Assembly (NCBI GenBank): GCA_003290165.1
Contig: QNQO01007618.1
Location: forward strand, 1 to 64,000
Length of the DNA stretch: 64,000 nucleotides
DNA from: Berberis thunbergii
Taxonomy: Eukaryota; Streptophyta; Magnoliopsida; Ranunculales; Berberidaceae
Direction: 5' to 3'
Both the position numbers and the translations under genes were made by a program. Positions 33,560 through 46,272 of the stretch are shown here, one piece after another. How positions within the stretch are numbered: the first letter of the stretch is position 1; each line of letters opens with the position of its first letter. The notes below the pieces were generated by a model. It was given only the letters and a program-made list of their open reading frames with translations, was not told where the DNA came from and made no database searches.

Positions 33560-34822
33560 TTAGGAAACCCTGTGATTTCATCTTAGCCTTGGCGAAGGGT
33601 TTAGCTGATCATGGTAGCGGTGGTCACAGGATCAATGGAGGTGGAAGTCATCTCTGCACAGACGCGAATCCCTAGAAAAGGGCTGCTGATGGACTGTGTG
33701 GCCCAGAGCAAACACTGGGGTGCAAATAACCAAAATTGATTTAAAAATCAGTTTTTCTCCCGCCTGAAAAGCAGCGCGGTTCTGTGCTTTGTCTCCAACG
33801 CGGCAGCGCTCTGTGCCGCATCTGTTGCTTCATCTTTGTGAGCGTTCTTTTCTCCCTAACTGGCTCCACTTCCTGCAAGAAGACAGAGAGAGGGTGAGGA
33901 AACAATGAGATAACAAAAAACGAGGAGGAAGCGGAACAGGGGCAGTGAAACAGGGAGGCGCTCCCTGTTTCTGCTACTGCTTGCGAGTTCTATTCCTCCG
34001 GCGAGCTCACGTCCTTGCAAGAGAGAGAGAGGGACGGGATATGGATGACCGAAGAAAAATAGGGAGAGAATGGTAGAGGGAGATAGGGCAAGAGAAGAAA
34101 CCAGAGCGGTGCTCTGTCGCGAGGTATTTATTGCGGCGGCGGTGGTTGTGTTGCTTGTGATGATGAGAACAGGGCTGAGGAGATGGAGGGGAGTGCGAAG
34201 CTCGGTGGCGAGGTGAAGGTCTGTTGCAAAACAGGGTTGTCTTGCCCCTGTTTCTTGGTGCTCGGGTGATGGTGGTGACTGTCTGTGGGTGTATGATGTG
34301 TTGAAGTGGTTTGCGAAAGGGACAGGGGTGGTGGTTGTGGTGACAGTTGATGGTGGAGGACAAGGAGGAGGTGGTGATAGCGGGATTATCACGCTGCCGG
34401 CTCTCCTATCGAGCAATGATTGCTGGCAAGGTGGATTGGCGTGGTGGCTGGAAGAGCCCCCGGAGAGGGAAAAAAAAAGAGAAGAATAAATAAGCTTTCT
34501 CTAAACTAGGGAGAGCTAAATAGGGTTCTCCTATTTTCTTGGGCTTGGGTTTTTAGGTTAGCATTTTGGGTTTGGGCTTAGGTTAAATTAGGTGGACATA
34601 AGTTTATTTGGGTTAGGTTTAGATATGTGACTCTCTACTTTGTACCACCACTAGAATTGACCAATTGTCATTCCTTAAATTGTCGTCTTTATACGATTTC
34701 ATCGTTCACGCTCAAATTCCTACAAAGACATGAAAACAAAATAATTATTATAAAATATAATAATCGAAACACTATCATATATAAATTAGGGGATATATTA
34801 TGTAATAATTATGTGAATATCA
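33560..34822 (-). repeat. truncated B-family LTR
   Basis: Similar to the left LTR of element B from about 3372 onward (GGAAACC…TTTCATCTT; ATCAATGGAGGTGGAA; the terminal GTGAATATCA at 34813-34822). The first ~650 bp of the family LTR are missing. It abuts element C's LTR at 34823 without an identifiable target duplication. ORFs at 33856-34416 are His/Thr/Ser-rich shadows. Confidence 0.75.
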
Positions 34823-35148
34823 ATTGTCTTTGACGAGTTAGCAAAAGATTATTGAAGATTGATTTATAAGCATATGTTTGGTGTGGAGATAAACCCTTAG
34901 CTAATTTCTCATCTTTGCCATCCCTTTAGTTTTATTATCTTTATAGTAATTTTCGTAGTTATTTTCATAGTTTAATTTAGAAAATTCAATCCCCTTTTAT
35001 TTAATTAATTAGGTTGTTAGTTGTCTTTTAGTTATTATTAGTGTAATTGACAAACCCTCTAATCCCTGGTCTAGAACGATCCCTACTTATTCTATACTAT
35101 AATCACAAAGTAGGGTATTAAGTTGTGTGTTACTAAAATAGCGCATCA
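34823..35148 (+). repeat. 5' LTR of element C, truncated (326 bp)
   Basis: Matches the last part of the 3' LTR (from about 56413 to 56738, including GATTTATAAGCATATGTTTGG and the ending AAATAGCGCATCA). The upstream ~1440 bp of the LTR are absent. Confidence 0.85.
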
Positions 35149-35153
35149 GTTTT

Positions 35154-35171
35154 TGGCGTCGTTGCCGAGGA
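35154..35171 (+). other. primer binding site of element C (tRNA-Asp)
   Basis: TGGCGTCGTTGCCGAGGA lies 5 bp after the LTR and is complementary to the 3' end of tRNA-Asp apart from two changes. Confidence 0.8.
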
Positions 35172-35265
35172 TTAAAAAAGTTGTTGATTACTTAATTAGT
35201 TTTATTTTTATTTTTCTTTTTTATTGATTTTTTCTTCTTTCTTTCTTTATCTCAAGTACCAGTTC

Positions 35266-36843
35266 ATGCGCAATAGAAGATCTAGTGAAAACTTATTAGA
35301 ATACGATTCAGAGCTTGAGAAAACATTTAGAAGACGAAGGAGAGAAACAAAAGAGCCACAAACATCTAGCTCTGAATCTGAAGAGTTCGACATGGGAGAC
35401 AATAGATCTATTAAAGATCTTTCGGCATCTACCTTGGACAATGCCACACCCTTGTGCATTTAGTATCCATTAGTCGCGCAGGGCAAAACTGAGTCATTCG
35501 AGCTGAAATCCAGCCTACCTCATCATATTCCGAAGTATCATGGTCTTTCTATGGAGGATTCTAATAAACATTTAAAGAAATTTGAAGTTGTATGCTCCAG
35601 TATGACACCAATAAATGTGGATGAAAACATCTTAAAATTGATAGCATTCCCCTTTTCTCTGGCTGATAGGGATACGGATTGGCTCTATGAACTACCTTCC
35701 GAAACAGTATATTCTTGGGAGAGCATGAAGAAGGTGTTTCTAGAGAAATTCTTCCCAACTTCCAAAATTATCTTGTTGAGAAAGAAAATCAGTGGCATAC
35801 AGCAAGGTCTAGGAGAATCATATCCTGCTTACTATGAGCGTTTCAAAACTCTCATAGCATCATGCCCTCAACATCAAATGAATGAGGAGCTCCTGATTCA
35901 ATACTTTTATGAGGGATTGCTTCCTTTTGAGCGGCAGATGTTAGATGCAGGGACAGGAGGAGCTTTGATTGATAAAACTCCAACAGCAGCAAAAACTTTG
36001 ATTGCAAACCGAGCCTTAAATGCCTAGCAGTATGAAGGAATTGGAGAGCCTTCACGCCAAGTCAATGAGGTAAGTACAAATTCTAGTTTGGAAGCTCAAA
36101 TGGCTAATCTTACCTCACTTGTGACTCAGGCCCTAGGGAAGCCGAATATGTTAGGAGTTGCACAAGTTTGTGGCGTGTGTACAAAGCCGGGACATCCATC
36201 TGATCAATGTCCTCAACTGATTGAGAATGGTGGTTGGAAAAATGTCAATGCAGTAGGTTTTCAATGGCAAAATCAATATAGGAATAATCCTTATTCGAAC
36301 ACCTACAATGAAGGTTGGAGAAATCACCCAAGTTTTGGATGGAGAAATTCAGAACAACCTCAACAACAGACTTCGATTCGACCAACCCCTGGTTTCACCC
36401 AAAGGCAACCAGAACCACCTCAGCACAATTCAGGAATGCCCCTTAATTATGATGAGATTTTGAAATCGTTGACTATTTCTCAGCAAAACCAATCAAAGGA
36501 TATAGCATATTTGAAACTACAAATTAGACAGATAGCTGAGTTTATTGGACAAATTTGCGAGCAAGGAAAACTTCCTAGTTCTACCATTTCAAATCCGAAA
36601 GGTGGGTTTGAAACTGCAAAAGCAATTACATTGAGGAGTGGTAGGCAAATTGAGAATGAGCCAATAGTCCCTGAACGTAGTCGAAATAAGAAAACTGAGT
36701 TACAGAAGGATGATCCCGCCGTCCTTGAAACACCAAAGCTCCAAGGTAAGAAGGTGAGCATTCCAAATTCAATTTCGGCTAATCTTGTTCCACCTTTTGT
36801 GCCTTTTCCAGGTAGGTTTGCCAAATCTAGAAAAAATGAATAG
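35266..36843 (+). pseudogene. gag of element C
   Basis: The probable start is ATG 35266 (MRNRRSSENLLEYDSELEK). A stop at ~35461 interrupts gag before the core, which is open from 35551 to 36027 (KLIAFPFSLADRDTDWLYEL; VFLEKFFPTSKI; LLIQYFYEGLLPFERQMLDA). After a further stop at ~36025, frame 36088-36843 has the zinc knuckle CGVCTKPGHPSDQC near 36170-36210 and a Gln/Pro/Asn-rich tail. At least three in-frame stops break the gene, but the sequence is well conserved. Confidence 0.85.
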
Positions 36844-38705
36844 GCTAAGAAAATTTTGGAAACTTTCCGAAAAGTCCATGTCAGTATTTCGCTTATTGAT
36901 GCTATTAAGCAAGTGCCTAAGTATGCAAAATTTTTGAAGGAGCTTTGCACAACAAAGAGATGACTTCAAGACGGAGAGGTAGTTGAGGTAAGTGAGAATG
37001 TCTCCGCAGTTCTTCAAAGGAAATTACGACCGAAGTGTAAGGATCCAGGTAGTTTCACTATCCCTTGTGTTATCGGTAATACTAAAATTCACAATGTAAT
37101 GCTAGACTTAAGTGCCTCAATTAATGTTATGCCATATTCTGTTTATCGTTCTATGAATCTTGGGGAACTAAAAAATGATGGTGTAATTATTCAATTGGCT
37201 GACCGCTCTAATGCATATCCACGAGGTTTGCTGGAAGATGTGTTGGTGTAGGTTAAACATTTGATCTTCCCAGCAGATTTCTATGTGCTTGAAATTGAAG
37301 ATTCGACATTATCAACACCTTTGCCTCTTATTTTAGGGCGCCCCTTCATGAAAACTGCAAGAACAAATATTGATGTGCATGCAGGGAAATTGACAATGGA
37401 ATTTGATGGTGATGTGATTGGCTTCAACACATTTGAAGCCATGAGGTACCCTGTTGATAATCATTTTTGTTTTTCTATTGACGTGGTGGATATTTTGTCC
37501 CATGAATTTCTTGACGGCATGAACGATGATGAACTTGAAATCACCATTACTACTGGCGCTGGATATGAGAGAAATGGAGTCCTTTGTGACAATATGAAGA
37601 TCTCAGCCGATAACATGAGGGTGGAGCTCATTGAAATTGTGGCAACTTTGGAGTTAATGCCACGAATTGTTAGTGAGTTACCTCCCCCAAATATTATTCC
37701 CTCATCTACTAATAAACTTTTACCTTCTGTGATTCAGGCACCTACACTTGAGCTTAAACGGTTACCGAATCATTTGAAGTACACGTATTTGGGAGATGAT
37801 GAGACATTGCATGTCATCATATCATCATCACTCACAAATTTAGGGGAGGAAAAACTTATTCGAGTTTTGAAGGAATACAAGACTGCAATTGGGTGGACAT
37901 TGGCAGATATAAAGGGTATTAGCCCTACCACTTGTATGCACCGTATACTTCTTGAAGAAGGTGCAAACCCCACTAGAGAAGCCCCTATGATGGAAGTTGT
38001 GAAAAAAGAAATCATTAAACTCTTTGATTGTGATGTGATTTACCCTATTTCAGATAGCAAATGGGTTTCACCAGTGCAGGTAGTGTCGAAGAAGTCTGGC
38101 ATAACTGTGGTAAATAACGAGGAAAATGAGTTGGTTCCCAGGCGAATACAAACAGGGTGGCGGGTTTGTATTGACTATAGAAAGCTGAATGCAACTACCA
38201 AGAAAGATCATTTTCCTCTTCCCTTTATTGATCAATTGCTTGAAAGGTTGGTCGGTCGTGCTTTTTATTGTTTTCTTGACTGTTATTCAGGATATAATCA
38301 GATTATCATCGCTCCAGAAGATAAAGAAAAGACAACCTTTACATGTCCATTCAGCACTTTCGCATATAGAAGAATGCCATTCAGTTTGTGTAATGCCCCG
38401 GCTACCTTCCAGAGATGTATGGTAAGTATATTTTCAGACTTTATTGAAAAATCATTGAGGTTTTTATGGATGATTTTAGTGTTTTCGGTGATTATTTTGA
38501 CCATTGTCTAAATAATCTTGCATTGATTCTGAAGTGATGCATTGAGGTTAACCTTGTATTAAATTGGGAAAAATCTCACTTTATGGTTAACCAAGGTATT
38601 GTTTTAGGTCATGTGATTTCAGCTAGCGGTGTTGAGGTTGATAAAACTAAAATAGATCTTGTACATTACTTATCCTCTCCTACTTCGGTGAGAGAGGTTC
38701 GTTCT
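36844..38705 (+). pseudogene. protease and reverse transcriptase of element C
   Basis: Pre-protease (KVHVSISLIDAIKQVPKYAK) and retropepsin follow, with the active site changed to DLSASINVMPYSVY near 37105 and a stop at ~37250. The frame 37261-38511 runs through ILGRPFMKTARTNIDV, the linker, and RT (KKSGITVV, GWRVCIDYRKLNATTKKDHF, YSGYNQIIIA, FAYRRMPFSLCNAPATFQRC). Around 38450 a frameshift disrupts the FMDD catalytic motif. The connection domain follows in another frame (GHVISASGVEVDKTK) up to 38700. Confidence 0.85.
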
Positions 38706-39150
38706 TTTCTTGGACATGCAGGATTCTATGCGATTTATCAAAGATTTTTCTAAGGTTTCTGGACCACTATGTCGACTCCTACAAAAAGATGTGCCATTTG
38801 AGTTCAATAATGACTGTCAGACAGCGTTTGACAAGCTTAAGGAGTTGTTGACATCAGCACCTATCATTGCACCACCGGATTGGAGTCTTCCATTTGAACT
38901 TATGTGTGACACATCAGATCATGCCCTAAGAGCAGTTTTAGGCCAACGGAGGGACAAACGTCTTCACGTCATCTACTACGCCTCCCAAACCTTGAATGAC
39001 GCTCAATTGAATTATTCCACAACTGAAAAAGAACTTTTAGCTATTATATTTGCTTTAGAGAAATTTCGATCTTATTTAAATGGAACTAAAGTTATAATTT
39101 TCTCTGATCATGCAGCTTTAAAATACTTGCTTTATAATTTCGATCTTTAA
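38706..39150 (+). pseudogene. RNase H of element C
   Basis: An open frame encodes the RT connection end (RFIKDFSKVSGPLCRLLQKD) and RNase H (LMCDTSDHALRAVLGQRRDK; HVIYYASQTLNDAQLNYSTT; EKELLAIIFALEKFRSYL; KVIIFSDHAALKYLL). It is entered by a frameshift near 38735 and ends at a stop after LLYNFDL. The sequence between here and 39290 is scrambled by deletion and local duplication (AAAATACTTGCTTAT occurs twice). Confidence 0.85.
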
Positions 39151-39289
39151 AATACTTTAAAATACTTGCTTATCTCGAACTAAGGTTTCTGTTATGTCAA
39201 TACTGATTTAAATGGAACTTAAGTGGAAGCTTTATCTCGATCAACTGATTAGAAGGTGCGTACCCGATTCTGAATTTAATTCAATATTG

Positions 39290-39865
39290 ACATATTGTCA
39301 TTCCTATGCTTGTGGGGAGTTTTTGGAACTCAAAGAACATCTCGTAAGGTTTTAGATTATTCACACATAAGGTTTCAACACCTTATCATCCCCAAACAAG
39401 TGGACAAGCCGAAGTTTCAAATCGTGAAATCAAGGGAATACTTGAAAAGACAGTAAAACCCACTCGCAAAGATTTGAGCATGCGACTTGATGATGCTTTA
39501 TGGGCATATCGAACAACATATAAGACACCTATAGGGATGTTTCCCTTTCGGATTGTATATGGGAAACCGTGCCATTTACCGGTTGAGCTAGAACATAAGG
39601 CGCATTGGGCTATTAAGACTTTCAATATGAACATTGATGATGGTGGCCTTCATAGGAAATTGCAGCTGAACGAGCTTGAAGAGATTCGGAATGACACATA
39701 TGAGAGTGTCATGATTTATAAGGAGAAAACTAAAGCTTTTCATGATCGCATGATCCGTGGAAATACTTTTGTGGTGGGCTAGAAAGTCTTACTTTTTCAG
39801 TCACGCCTTAAACTTTTTCCCGGTAAGTTACGTTCTAGACGGGTTGGTCCTTTTATTGTTACTAA
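39290..39865 (+). pseudogene. integrase C-terminal half of element C, up to CACTA-2
   Basis: The zinc-binding domain and first catalytic Asp are deleted. What remains begins near the second Asp region and includes [20 protein letters not shown] with the catalytic Glu, then [40 protein letters not shown] and the basic C-terminal part (VGPFIVT), cut at 39865 by CACTA-2. One stop is at ~39780. Confidence 0.85.
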
Positions 39866-40710
39866 CACTACACCAAAAACCCCCATTAGCAACAGTTTTA
39901 TACCGTGGGCGTAAGACATTGCCACGGCTAAGAGCCGTGGACTACAGGGGCGTCGTAAAATTTTTTGTCACGGCTAAAAACCGTTGCTAAACGTTGTAGC
40001 AACGGTTTTATGGTTGAATGGGGGGCGTTATTTGCAGAAATTAGCAACGGTTATAAACCGTTGCAATAAAACTAGCAACGATTTTAAGCCGTGGCAACAT
40101 TAGCAACGGTTCTAAGCCGTTACAACGTGTAAATATTAGCAACGGTTATAAACCGTGGCTAACAAGATAGCAACGGTTTATAGCCGTGGCTAACCATGGC
40201 AACGGTTTTGAACCGTGGCTAAGTGTATATATTTGCAACGGTTTTAAACCGTGTATAAAAGTCGCAACGGTTTCTAGCCGTGGCTAACCATGGCAACGTT
40301 TTGAACCGTGGCTAAGTACATGTATTTGCAACGGTTTTAAACCGTGTCTAAAATAGCAACGGTTATTAGCCGTGGCTAACTGTGGCAACGGTTATAAACC
40401 GTGGCTAAATAGTGTGAATTAAACCGTGGCAAAGGTGCGAGCAACAGTTTTTAGCCGTGCCTACCCATGGCCACGGTGTGAAGCCGTAGCAAATGGTAAA
40501 TAATGCCCACGGTTTATAGCCGTGGCAAAATGGAACAACGGTTTTAAACCGTTGACAATTAAAACAAAATTCAAAAAAAAAAAAGAAATATGTTTTGTTG
40601 CAACGGTTTAAAACCGTTGCAAGTTAATATAATCGAAAAAAAAATTATATATTTTTTTTTGGCTGCTGCAGCAAAATCACAGCCGTGGCACCTGCAAAAT
40701 CAGTCCTTAC
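39866..40710. repeat. CACTA-2 left subterminal palindrome array
   Basis: About twenty-two copies of an imperfect palindrome (GCAACGGTTTTAAACCGTGGC and variants), spaced ~5-30 bp. The inner edge matches 30595-30670 of CACTA-1. Confidence 0.9.
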
Positions 40711-42780
40711 TATAGTTTGTGTCATGCCTCCGACACGAATAAGAACCACCAAACTATATGCTAGATAAATACAAAATCAACCATAAAAAGGAACTTGTCA
40801 AGTTTTGACGCCAAACAAAAACATGTAAACAAATAGCATTAATTAATGTACAATAACAGGATTAACCTGAACAAATGGAACATAGCTTGTTATATCAGGT
40901 TTCGCTCGCATCTAAAACAAAAGAATTTCTCTATGTTTTTTCCAACAATACAAATCGCCCTAGTTATAATGTAAGAAAATACATTGATGCCCTTAGGAAC
41001 AGGCCCCATTTCTTTCGGTAGTTGCTTGTTCAATATACTGAAAATGATGAGAATGCAGCACCTGGTAGTTGCTTGTATATGGCACCGGTGATGGTTGATA
41101 CAACGACACACTTTGCACCCCAGAAACAAGCAATGTATGCGCATTTTCCTGTCCAACATACTGCTGCCCGTACTGGCTCAGACCTTCAGAGCCCTGCAGT
41201 ATAAAAATTAGTCAGTACTTAATGACAGACAAACATGACCTATAAAGATTGCTAATAAACCAATGACAGACAAACATGACCTATAATTACACAGTTATTG
41301 AAACAAGACAACATAGATACTCTTTAAGTACTTTATTGCATATGATCTGGACCTGGGTGTAACAATAAGTTGTAGCAAAAGCACAAGTAGAAGTATAATC
41401 ATCAACAACATATAGGTTTCATGCTGAAAAAAAAATTCTACTAGACCAAATTATATGCTCCTAAAAAAAATTCTACTCCACGGAACTCCTAAAAAACATC
41501 GCCATATATCCATTACATCCATCACAGTATATATCATCAATTACATAAGCTAAAACTTGATCATGTGACATCATAACATACCATGTCGTCCGATGTAAGA
41601 GTCCCAGACTTATCAAAACAACATATGTCCACCTGAAGGGAAAAAAATGTTAACATGAGCTAAAGCAACTTCTCGCTAGACTTTCTCGATCACGAAGGCT
41701 TTTTTTCTTCCATCAATTCAAAGCAAATTAACCATTGATACACAAAAGAACTAAAGGAACTTGTAAGAGTACATGTAATAATTAAACACCAATATAACAA
41801 TGACAAGGGAATGAATATTGTGTCCGACACAGGTGTGAGGTGCCAGATACGTCAACCCACAAATCCACCAATACAGGCACCATTACTACATTAGATAAGA
41901 CTTTTTATCCTATTTGCTTGAAATCACAAACGAAAGAGTCATTTATGCTTAAATGTCGAGGAAGTGAAGTTATCACTTCAATTTTTTCATCATATTGATT
42001 CCGGTTATAAGTTTACTAGCTTGCTAAACTGCATCAGAAATTCTAAATGTCGAGGAAGTGGGCGAGGAAATAAGCGAGGGGAGGGAGGTGGCGGGATGGG
42101 AAAATCAATCAATTTAAGAACATAAAAAAGGAAAATCAGAATGGCATTGAAAACCACCATGAGTTTACAAATCACATTTCCACTTTTATAGAAACTTTGC
42201 AATTACAAGATATACACGAATTACACGTGTTTATCTTTCCTACCAACACACTATAATCTAAATATAGACTCACTTTAATTCCTAACTAGATTTTTCAAGA
42301 TTTACTTCTTGTCAGATTTTTTTTTTTTTTTAAGGTTTTACTTTTATGACAAGAGATTATGAAAGATTTGGATTAAAAAAAAACTTTTATAGATTTCTAC
42401 AGATTTTTGGATAAAAATATTTTATGACAAATGGCAAACTACTAAAAAATCTACTGATTTAATTGGAAAAGCCATCAAGTCCTCCTTATCTTTTTACAAT
42501 TAGTACAAAAATTCATTAATTAAATACCTAAAACTTTTGTAAAAAATTGAAGAGAAGAAGAGTGGTTAAGCTGGGATGTGAGGAAGGCCAATGAGATGAT
42601 CAGGGTTGGCAGCTATGGAGAACCCTCCAAAAATGGTCATCTGATAAAGACCACCTTCCTTTTCTCTTCCTCTCAAGTCTTAATCATGTTTTATTTTAGT
42701 TAATAACAATGTGTTCATACAGTTTCTTGAATAATTAATTGATTAATATAAAATTATTACATTTAAAAAAAAAGACCTTT
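40711..42780 (-). other. CACTA-2 interior with one orphan exon
   Basis: Mostly non-coding. On the minus strand, an acceptor (TATACTGCAG) at 41194 opens a frame to about 40997 encoding GSEGLSQYGQQYVGQENAHT and LYQPSPVPYTSNYQ, Gln/Tyr/Ser-rich. An alternative end is the TACCAG|GTGCTG donor near 41060. I do not recognise the gene. 41200-42780 shows nothing coding. Confidence 0.4.
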
Positions 42781-42818
42781 TGAACAGGTGACAGGTGAAA
42801 AAGGAGGGATGCCTGGCC

Positions 42819-42826
42819 TATTTAAA
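42819..42826 (+). promoter_or_regulatory. TATA box and pyrimidine-rich leader, probably captured promoter
   Basis: GGCCTATTTAAACC is followed by 100+ bp of CT-rich sequence (ACTCATTCTTCCCCCCTCTC…), the look of a plant core promoter and 5' UTR. It faces away from the transposase gene. ORFs at 42788-43109 are translations of this CT-rich DNA; no convincing gene follows. Confidence 0.4.
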
Positions 42827-43194
42827 CCCCCTCACCACCCCACTCATTCTTCCCCCCTCTCCCTTGCATTTCTTCTCTTCCTCTATAGTGAAGAGATTCT
42901 CCATCTCAATCTCTCCATTTCTTTGCCATTTCTCTATTTTCCATTTGGTAGGCTCTCTTTTCCTCCAATATACTTCTGCATTTGCTCTTCTTCTTTTATC
43001 TTCCTTTCTTGTGGTATTGCATGCAAATGCAAGTAGTGATCTATTGTTATGGTTTTGGTGGCCTTTTTCAGTCTATGGGTTGATTGATAGGCTGTTTGAA
43101 ATGATATAATTGTTGTCTAAATTATTTCAAATAAATACTGTGGACACTAACCTTCACATATGGAATGACTTGGAGAACAGCAGATGCGCGTAGA

Positions 43195-43440
43195 ACACGC
43201 AGCAATTTCTCAACCGTAGAACACGCAGCACACGCGCGTTTCTGCGACAAATCAAGTTACACCGGATTGCCCAAATCAACCGGCATACACATGCTCCAAC
43301 CGCATGTCGCCACATCTCAGCATGTCAACGCTGCGACACAGCAGCAATGCGTCCCAGCAGCAACAGCAGCAGCAAACCCAACAACAACAGCAAACCCAGC
43401 AGCGCAGCAACAGCAAGCAGCATCAGCAACACAGCACATT
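43195..43440 (+). repeat. CAG-rich module shared with CACTA-1
   Basis: The counterpart of 27840-28095: AACCGTAGAACACGCAGCAC, CGGCATACACATGCTCC, CTCAGCATGTCAACGCTGCG, then CAG/CAA repeats to 43440. A short duplicate of its start (GTAGAACACGCAGCAATTTC) lies just before it. Confidence 0.75.
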
Positions 43441-43683
43441 TGTTGCCTCCTTTTCACTAGAAATTCTTTCCTTGAGTACAGGATAAGGAATATCCATCAC
43501 TTTAGTAACGGAAAATCTTTCACGGTAGTCATGTTCATACTCATGTTGTTTCTCCTTGACAGACTCAGAAGTTGTAGCTCCCATACTATTTTCCATAGCA
43601 TTGACACCTTTAACTAGTGCATCTTCTTGTTCTGTCTTTTCTGAAGTATTTTCACTTTTCTCTTCCAAGAGTAACTTCAAAAA
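43423..43683 (-). pseudogene. orphan exon, acidic Glu-rich protein fragment
   Basis: After a TTTACGCAG acceptor an open frame of ~86 codons runs on the minus strand (EKSENTSEKTEQEDALVKGV; YRERFSVTKVMDIPYPVLKE). It fades into the CAG-rich module. The source gene is not recognised. Confidence 0.45.
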
Positions 43684-44890
43684 CTGCGTAAAGTAGCAAA
43701 AATGAGAATATCTCTAGAGGAGTAGAACTATGAACAATGCATGAAAAAAGTAGTAAATAATCTTTCCATCTCCAACCCCACAATGATCTAGTCTTTCCAT
43801 CTCAAAACCCACAATGATCGCTTTTTTGTTGATTATTTATATTGAATCTCATTTAGCTAAAAGAAACTCATTTGATGGCAATGTACAGAAGCCTAACTCA
43901 TATATATCCCAGGTGTGGTCCTAGATGCTAAGATGCAACATTATATGTGGTGCTTGTGTAAAAGTTGAGTTGATATCAGATGTTGTGTTTTAACCTTTCA
44001 GACCAATAAACAAGGCACATTGGTACGGATGATTCATTCCTTCACCTGGCAGAGCTCATCGGAATAGGCACAAGGCCAACTATGACACAATCATCTAATG
44101 AACGATTTGCCACAAGTAATGGCAGATGAGGCTTGGTCTCAGATCACATTGATCCTATTGTTCTTTTGTACTACTAAACAAATTAATCAACAAGACATGC
44201 GGTGGTATTCTAATACCCATCTACTCAACACCTTAGCTTCACCCAACCACCAAAACCACCACCAAATTCAAGCAATAAACAGTGGCTGCAAAGTATAAAG
44301 TTCACACACTTCAATTCTTAGTAACTAGAAAGAACCTCCCAAACACCAAAACTCCTATAAGGATGCGATTCTTCTATTGCTTTATTTCAACATTTAGTAA
44401 ATGTTAACCCAGTACTTATCATCCAACGCCTGACACAATCTAATTTCTTTGAAATTGTAACCTTTATTCTATAAGCTTCAAAAAATGAACAAAGTTCGAG
44501 ACATTATCCAATAAAGAACAACAATATCAAGCAAAACAATAACACATACAGATTTAATATGTTTCTTAGCTTGAGCCAAACCGCCGGTTTCCAAAACAAA
44601 TGCTCCAACCAACGCTGCGACAGACAGAAGATAAATTTATATTTCCTTCAATAAAACTGTCATTTTAAAAGAGAAACAAGATATAGGCTGAAAAAATCAA
44701 TCCATACAGGAGATCATTCACAAGAACTTGCAACTTTTCATGAGGAATTTTTGGTTAAAATTTATCAGAAATTGAAACAAATTTCAGTTGTATAAACAGA
44801 TTTTCTAATGAGAATTGAGAAGCACTCTTCAAAAAATTTTAAGACCATTTTATTTAGAGAAAAGAAGAAAAAATCAGATTTGTGGTACCA
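43684..44890. other. CACTA-2 interior, no gene seen
   Basis: AT-rich, with small overlapping ORFs lacking family features (for example 44098-44298). Confidence 0.5.
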
Positions 44891-44894
44891 TTTT

Positions 44895-45060
44895 ATTTTA
44901 GCAGCAGCAGCAACTCGCAACAGCATCAGCAACGCAGCAGCAACATCAGCAACAGCAACGCAGCGCAGAACAGAGCAACTCTGTTTTGCGACAGAGTACT
45001 CTGCCTAAACAGCATCTGCCCCTGTTTAGCTGTGTCGCAGCCAAACACAGAGGTTACAAC
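44895..45060. repeat. second CAG/CAA-rich tract
   Basis: AGCAGCAGCAGCAACTCGC and CAACATCAGCAACAGC runs followed by GCAACTCTGTTTTGCGACAG. It resembles the CAG-rich module in composition but differs in flank. The ORFs in both frames are Ala/Ser/Gln repeats. Confidence 0.6.
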
Positions 45061-46272
45061 GCATCACAAGACCATTAGCGCAATTTCACGGTCAGTAGAA
45101 TGTCTGTAAAAAGAAAAATGGTTTAGCCTTCTACTGTAACAGTAGACTAGGGGGCTTGGCTATTCCCTGAACATTCATAATGAGAGAGGATCACAGAATT
45201 TACTTAGCCAAATATAAGCTTTAGAACAACTTTAGCCAAATATAATCTCAATTTAATAGCCTTGCAAGCCAAATATATCTTCCAATGTCGTGTGAAACAA
45301 AAAAATTCCAAGTCCAGCTAAAATATGGCTTCACATATGAAAAAACTATTAAAAAAAAAAGTTTCTCAAGTCTGTGACTAGTGCATATTTCGGTATTCTA
45401 AGATTAAACAAATATAGATTATGAACACAACAATGACCACAAAAGGGTATTCATTAACACTCATTAGAAATCCAAAATGTGAATGAATTCAACAATACCC
45501 AATTCTCAAATTTTGCAAATTACAAGCTTAAAAAAAAGTTTCTCCAGTCTGTCGCGGAAAATTCCCTCATTCCACAATCACGCCATTGGACGACCTATGG
45601 ACCCCACACAAACTCATTCCAAACCCTAAACCCAACCAACCACATGAATCTTATTACTTTTAAGACAATTCACTATTGGCTATTAGGTATTAGGTATCCT
45701 AATAACTGTTCTAGCTAACGATCTGCCACGATACAACTTCGCTCCTCGTAATGCAACTAATCCTATCCATAATCTTTTCCTTTCCATAATTGGCAGGAGA
45801 CCTCAACTCTATGATGGAGCTAAACTTACCAATAACTACAATCATATAATGATGAAATTAAGAGATAAAAAAATCGACGATAACAACAAATTAATCTAAC
45901 TCCAGGCGATCCAACAAACTAAAAATTCACTGGAAGAACTTGAATTACCTCATAGGAATTCATGTCCATCCGCACCACACTTTCGCTTCCACCTTGATTC
46001 ATCATTCTGACATCCTAATTAATCCATCATGAAATCGAATCATCACTAAAAATTTCATACATAGACCATCCACAACCTAATTCAATCAAAACCCTAAAAC
46101 TCAAAAATTTACCTTCGGAGACTTAAGAAGCTGTGATTGCAAACTAAAGTTGTTCTCAATCTTCAAATTTTCGACAGAATTTACTTAGCCAAATGAAAGA
46201 AGAAACACATCAACCAAAAATGCAGAACAAACACAATCAAACACAACGGGCATTTAGTTCGTGTTTACTTAC
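45061..46272 (-). other. CACTA-2 interior, possible short exon
   Basis: Mostly non-coding. On the minus strand around 46005-45950, MNQGGSESVVRMDMNSYE is followed by a GTAATT donor; this may be an initiating exon but is too short to assign. Plus-strand ORF 45479-45718 has no recognisable features. Confidence 0.35.

Noticed and set aside
39866..40710. Regularly spaced ~20-bp repeats resembling a CRISPR array
   Set aside because: Units vary, spacers are irregular and short, and the array lies at CACTA transposon termini in a eukaryotic genome.
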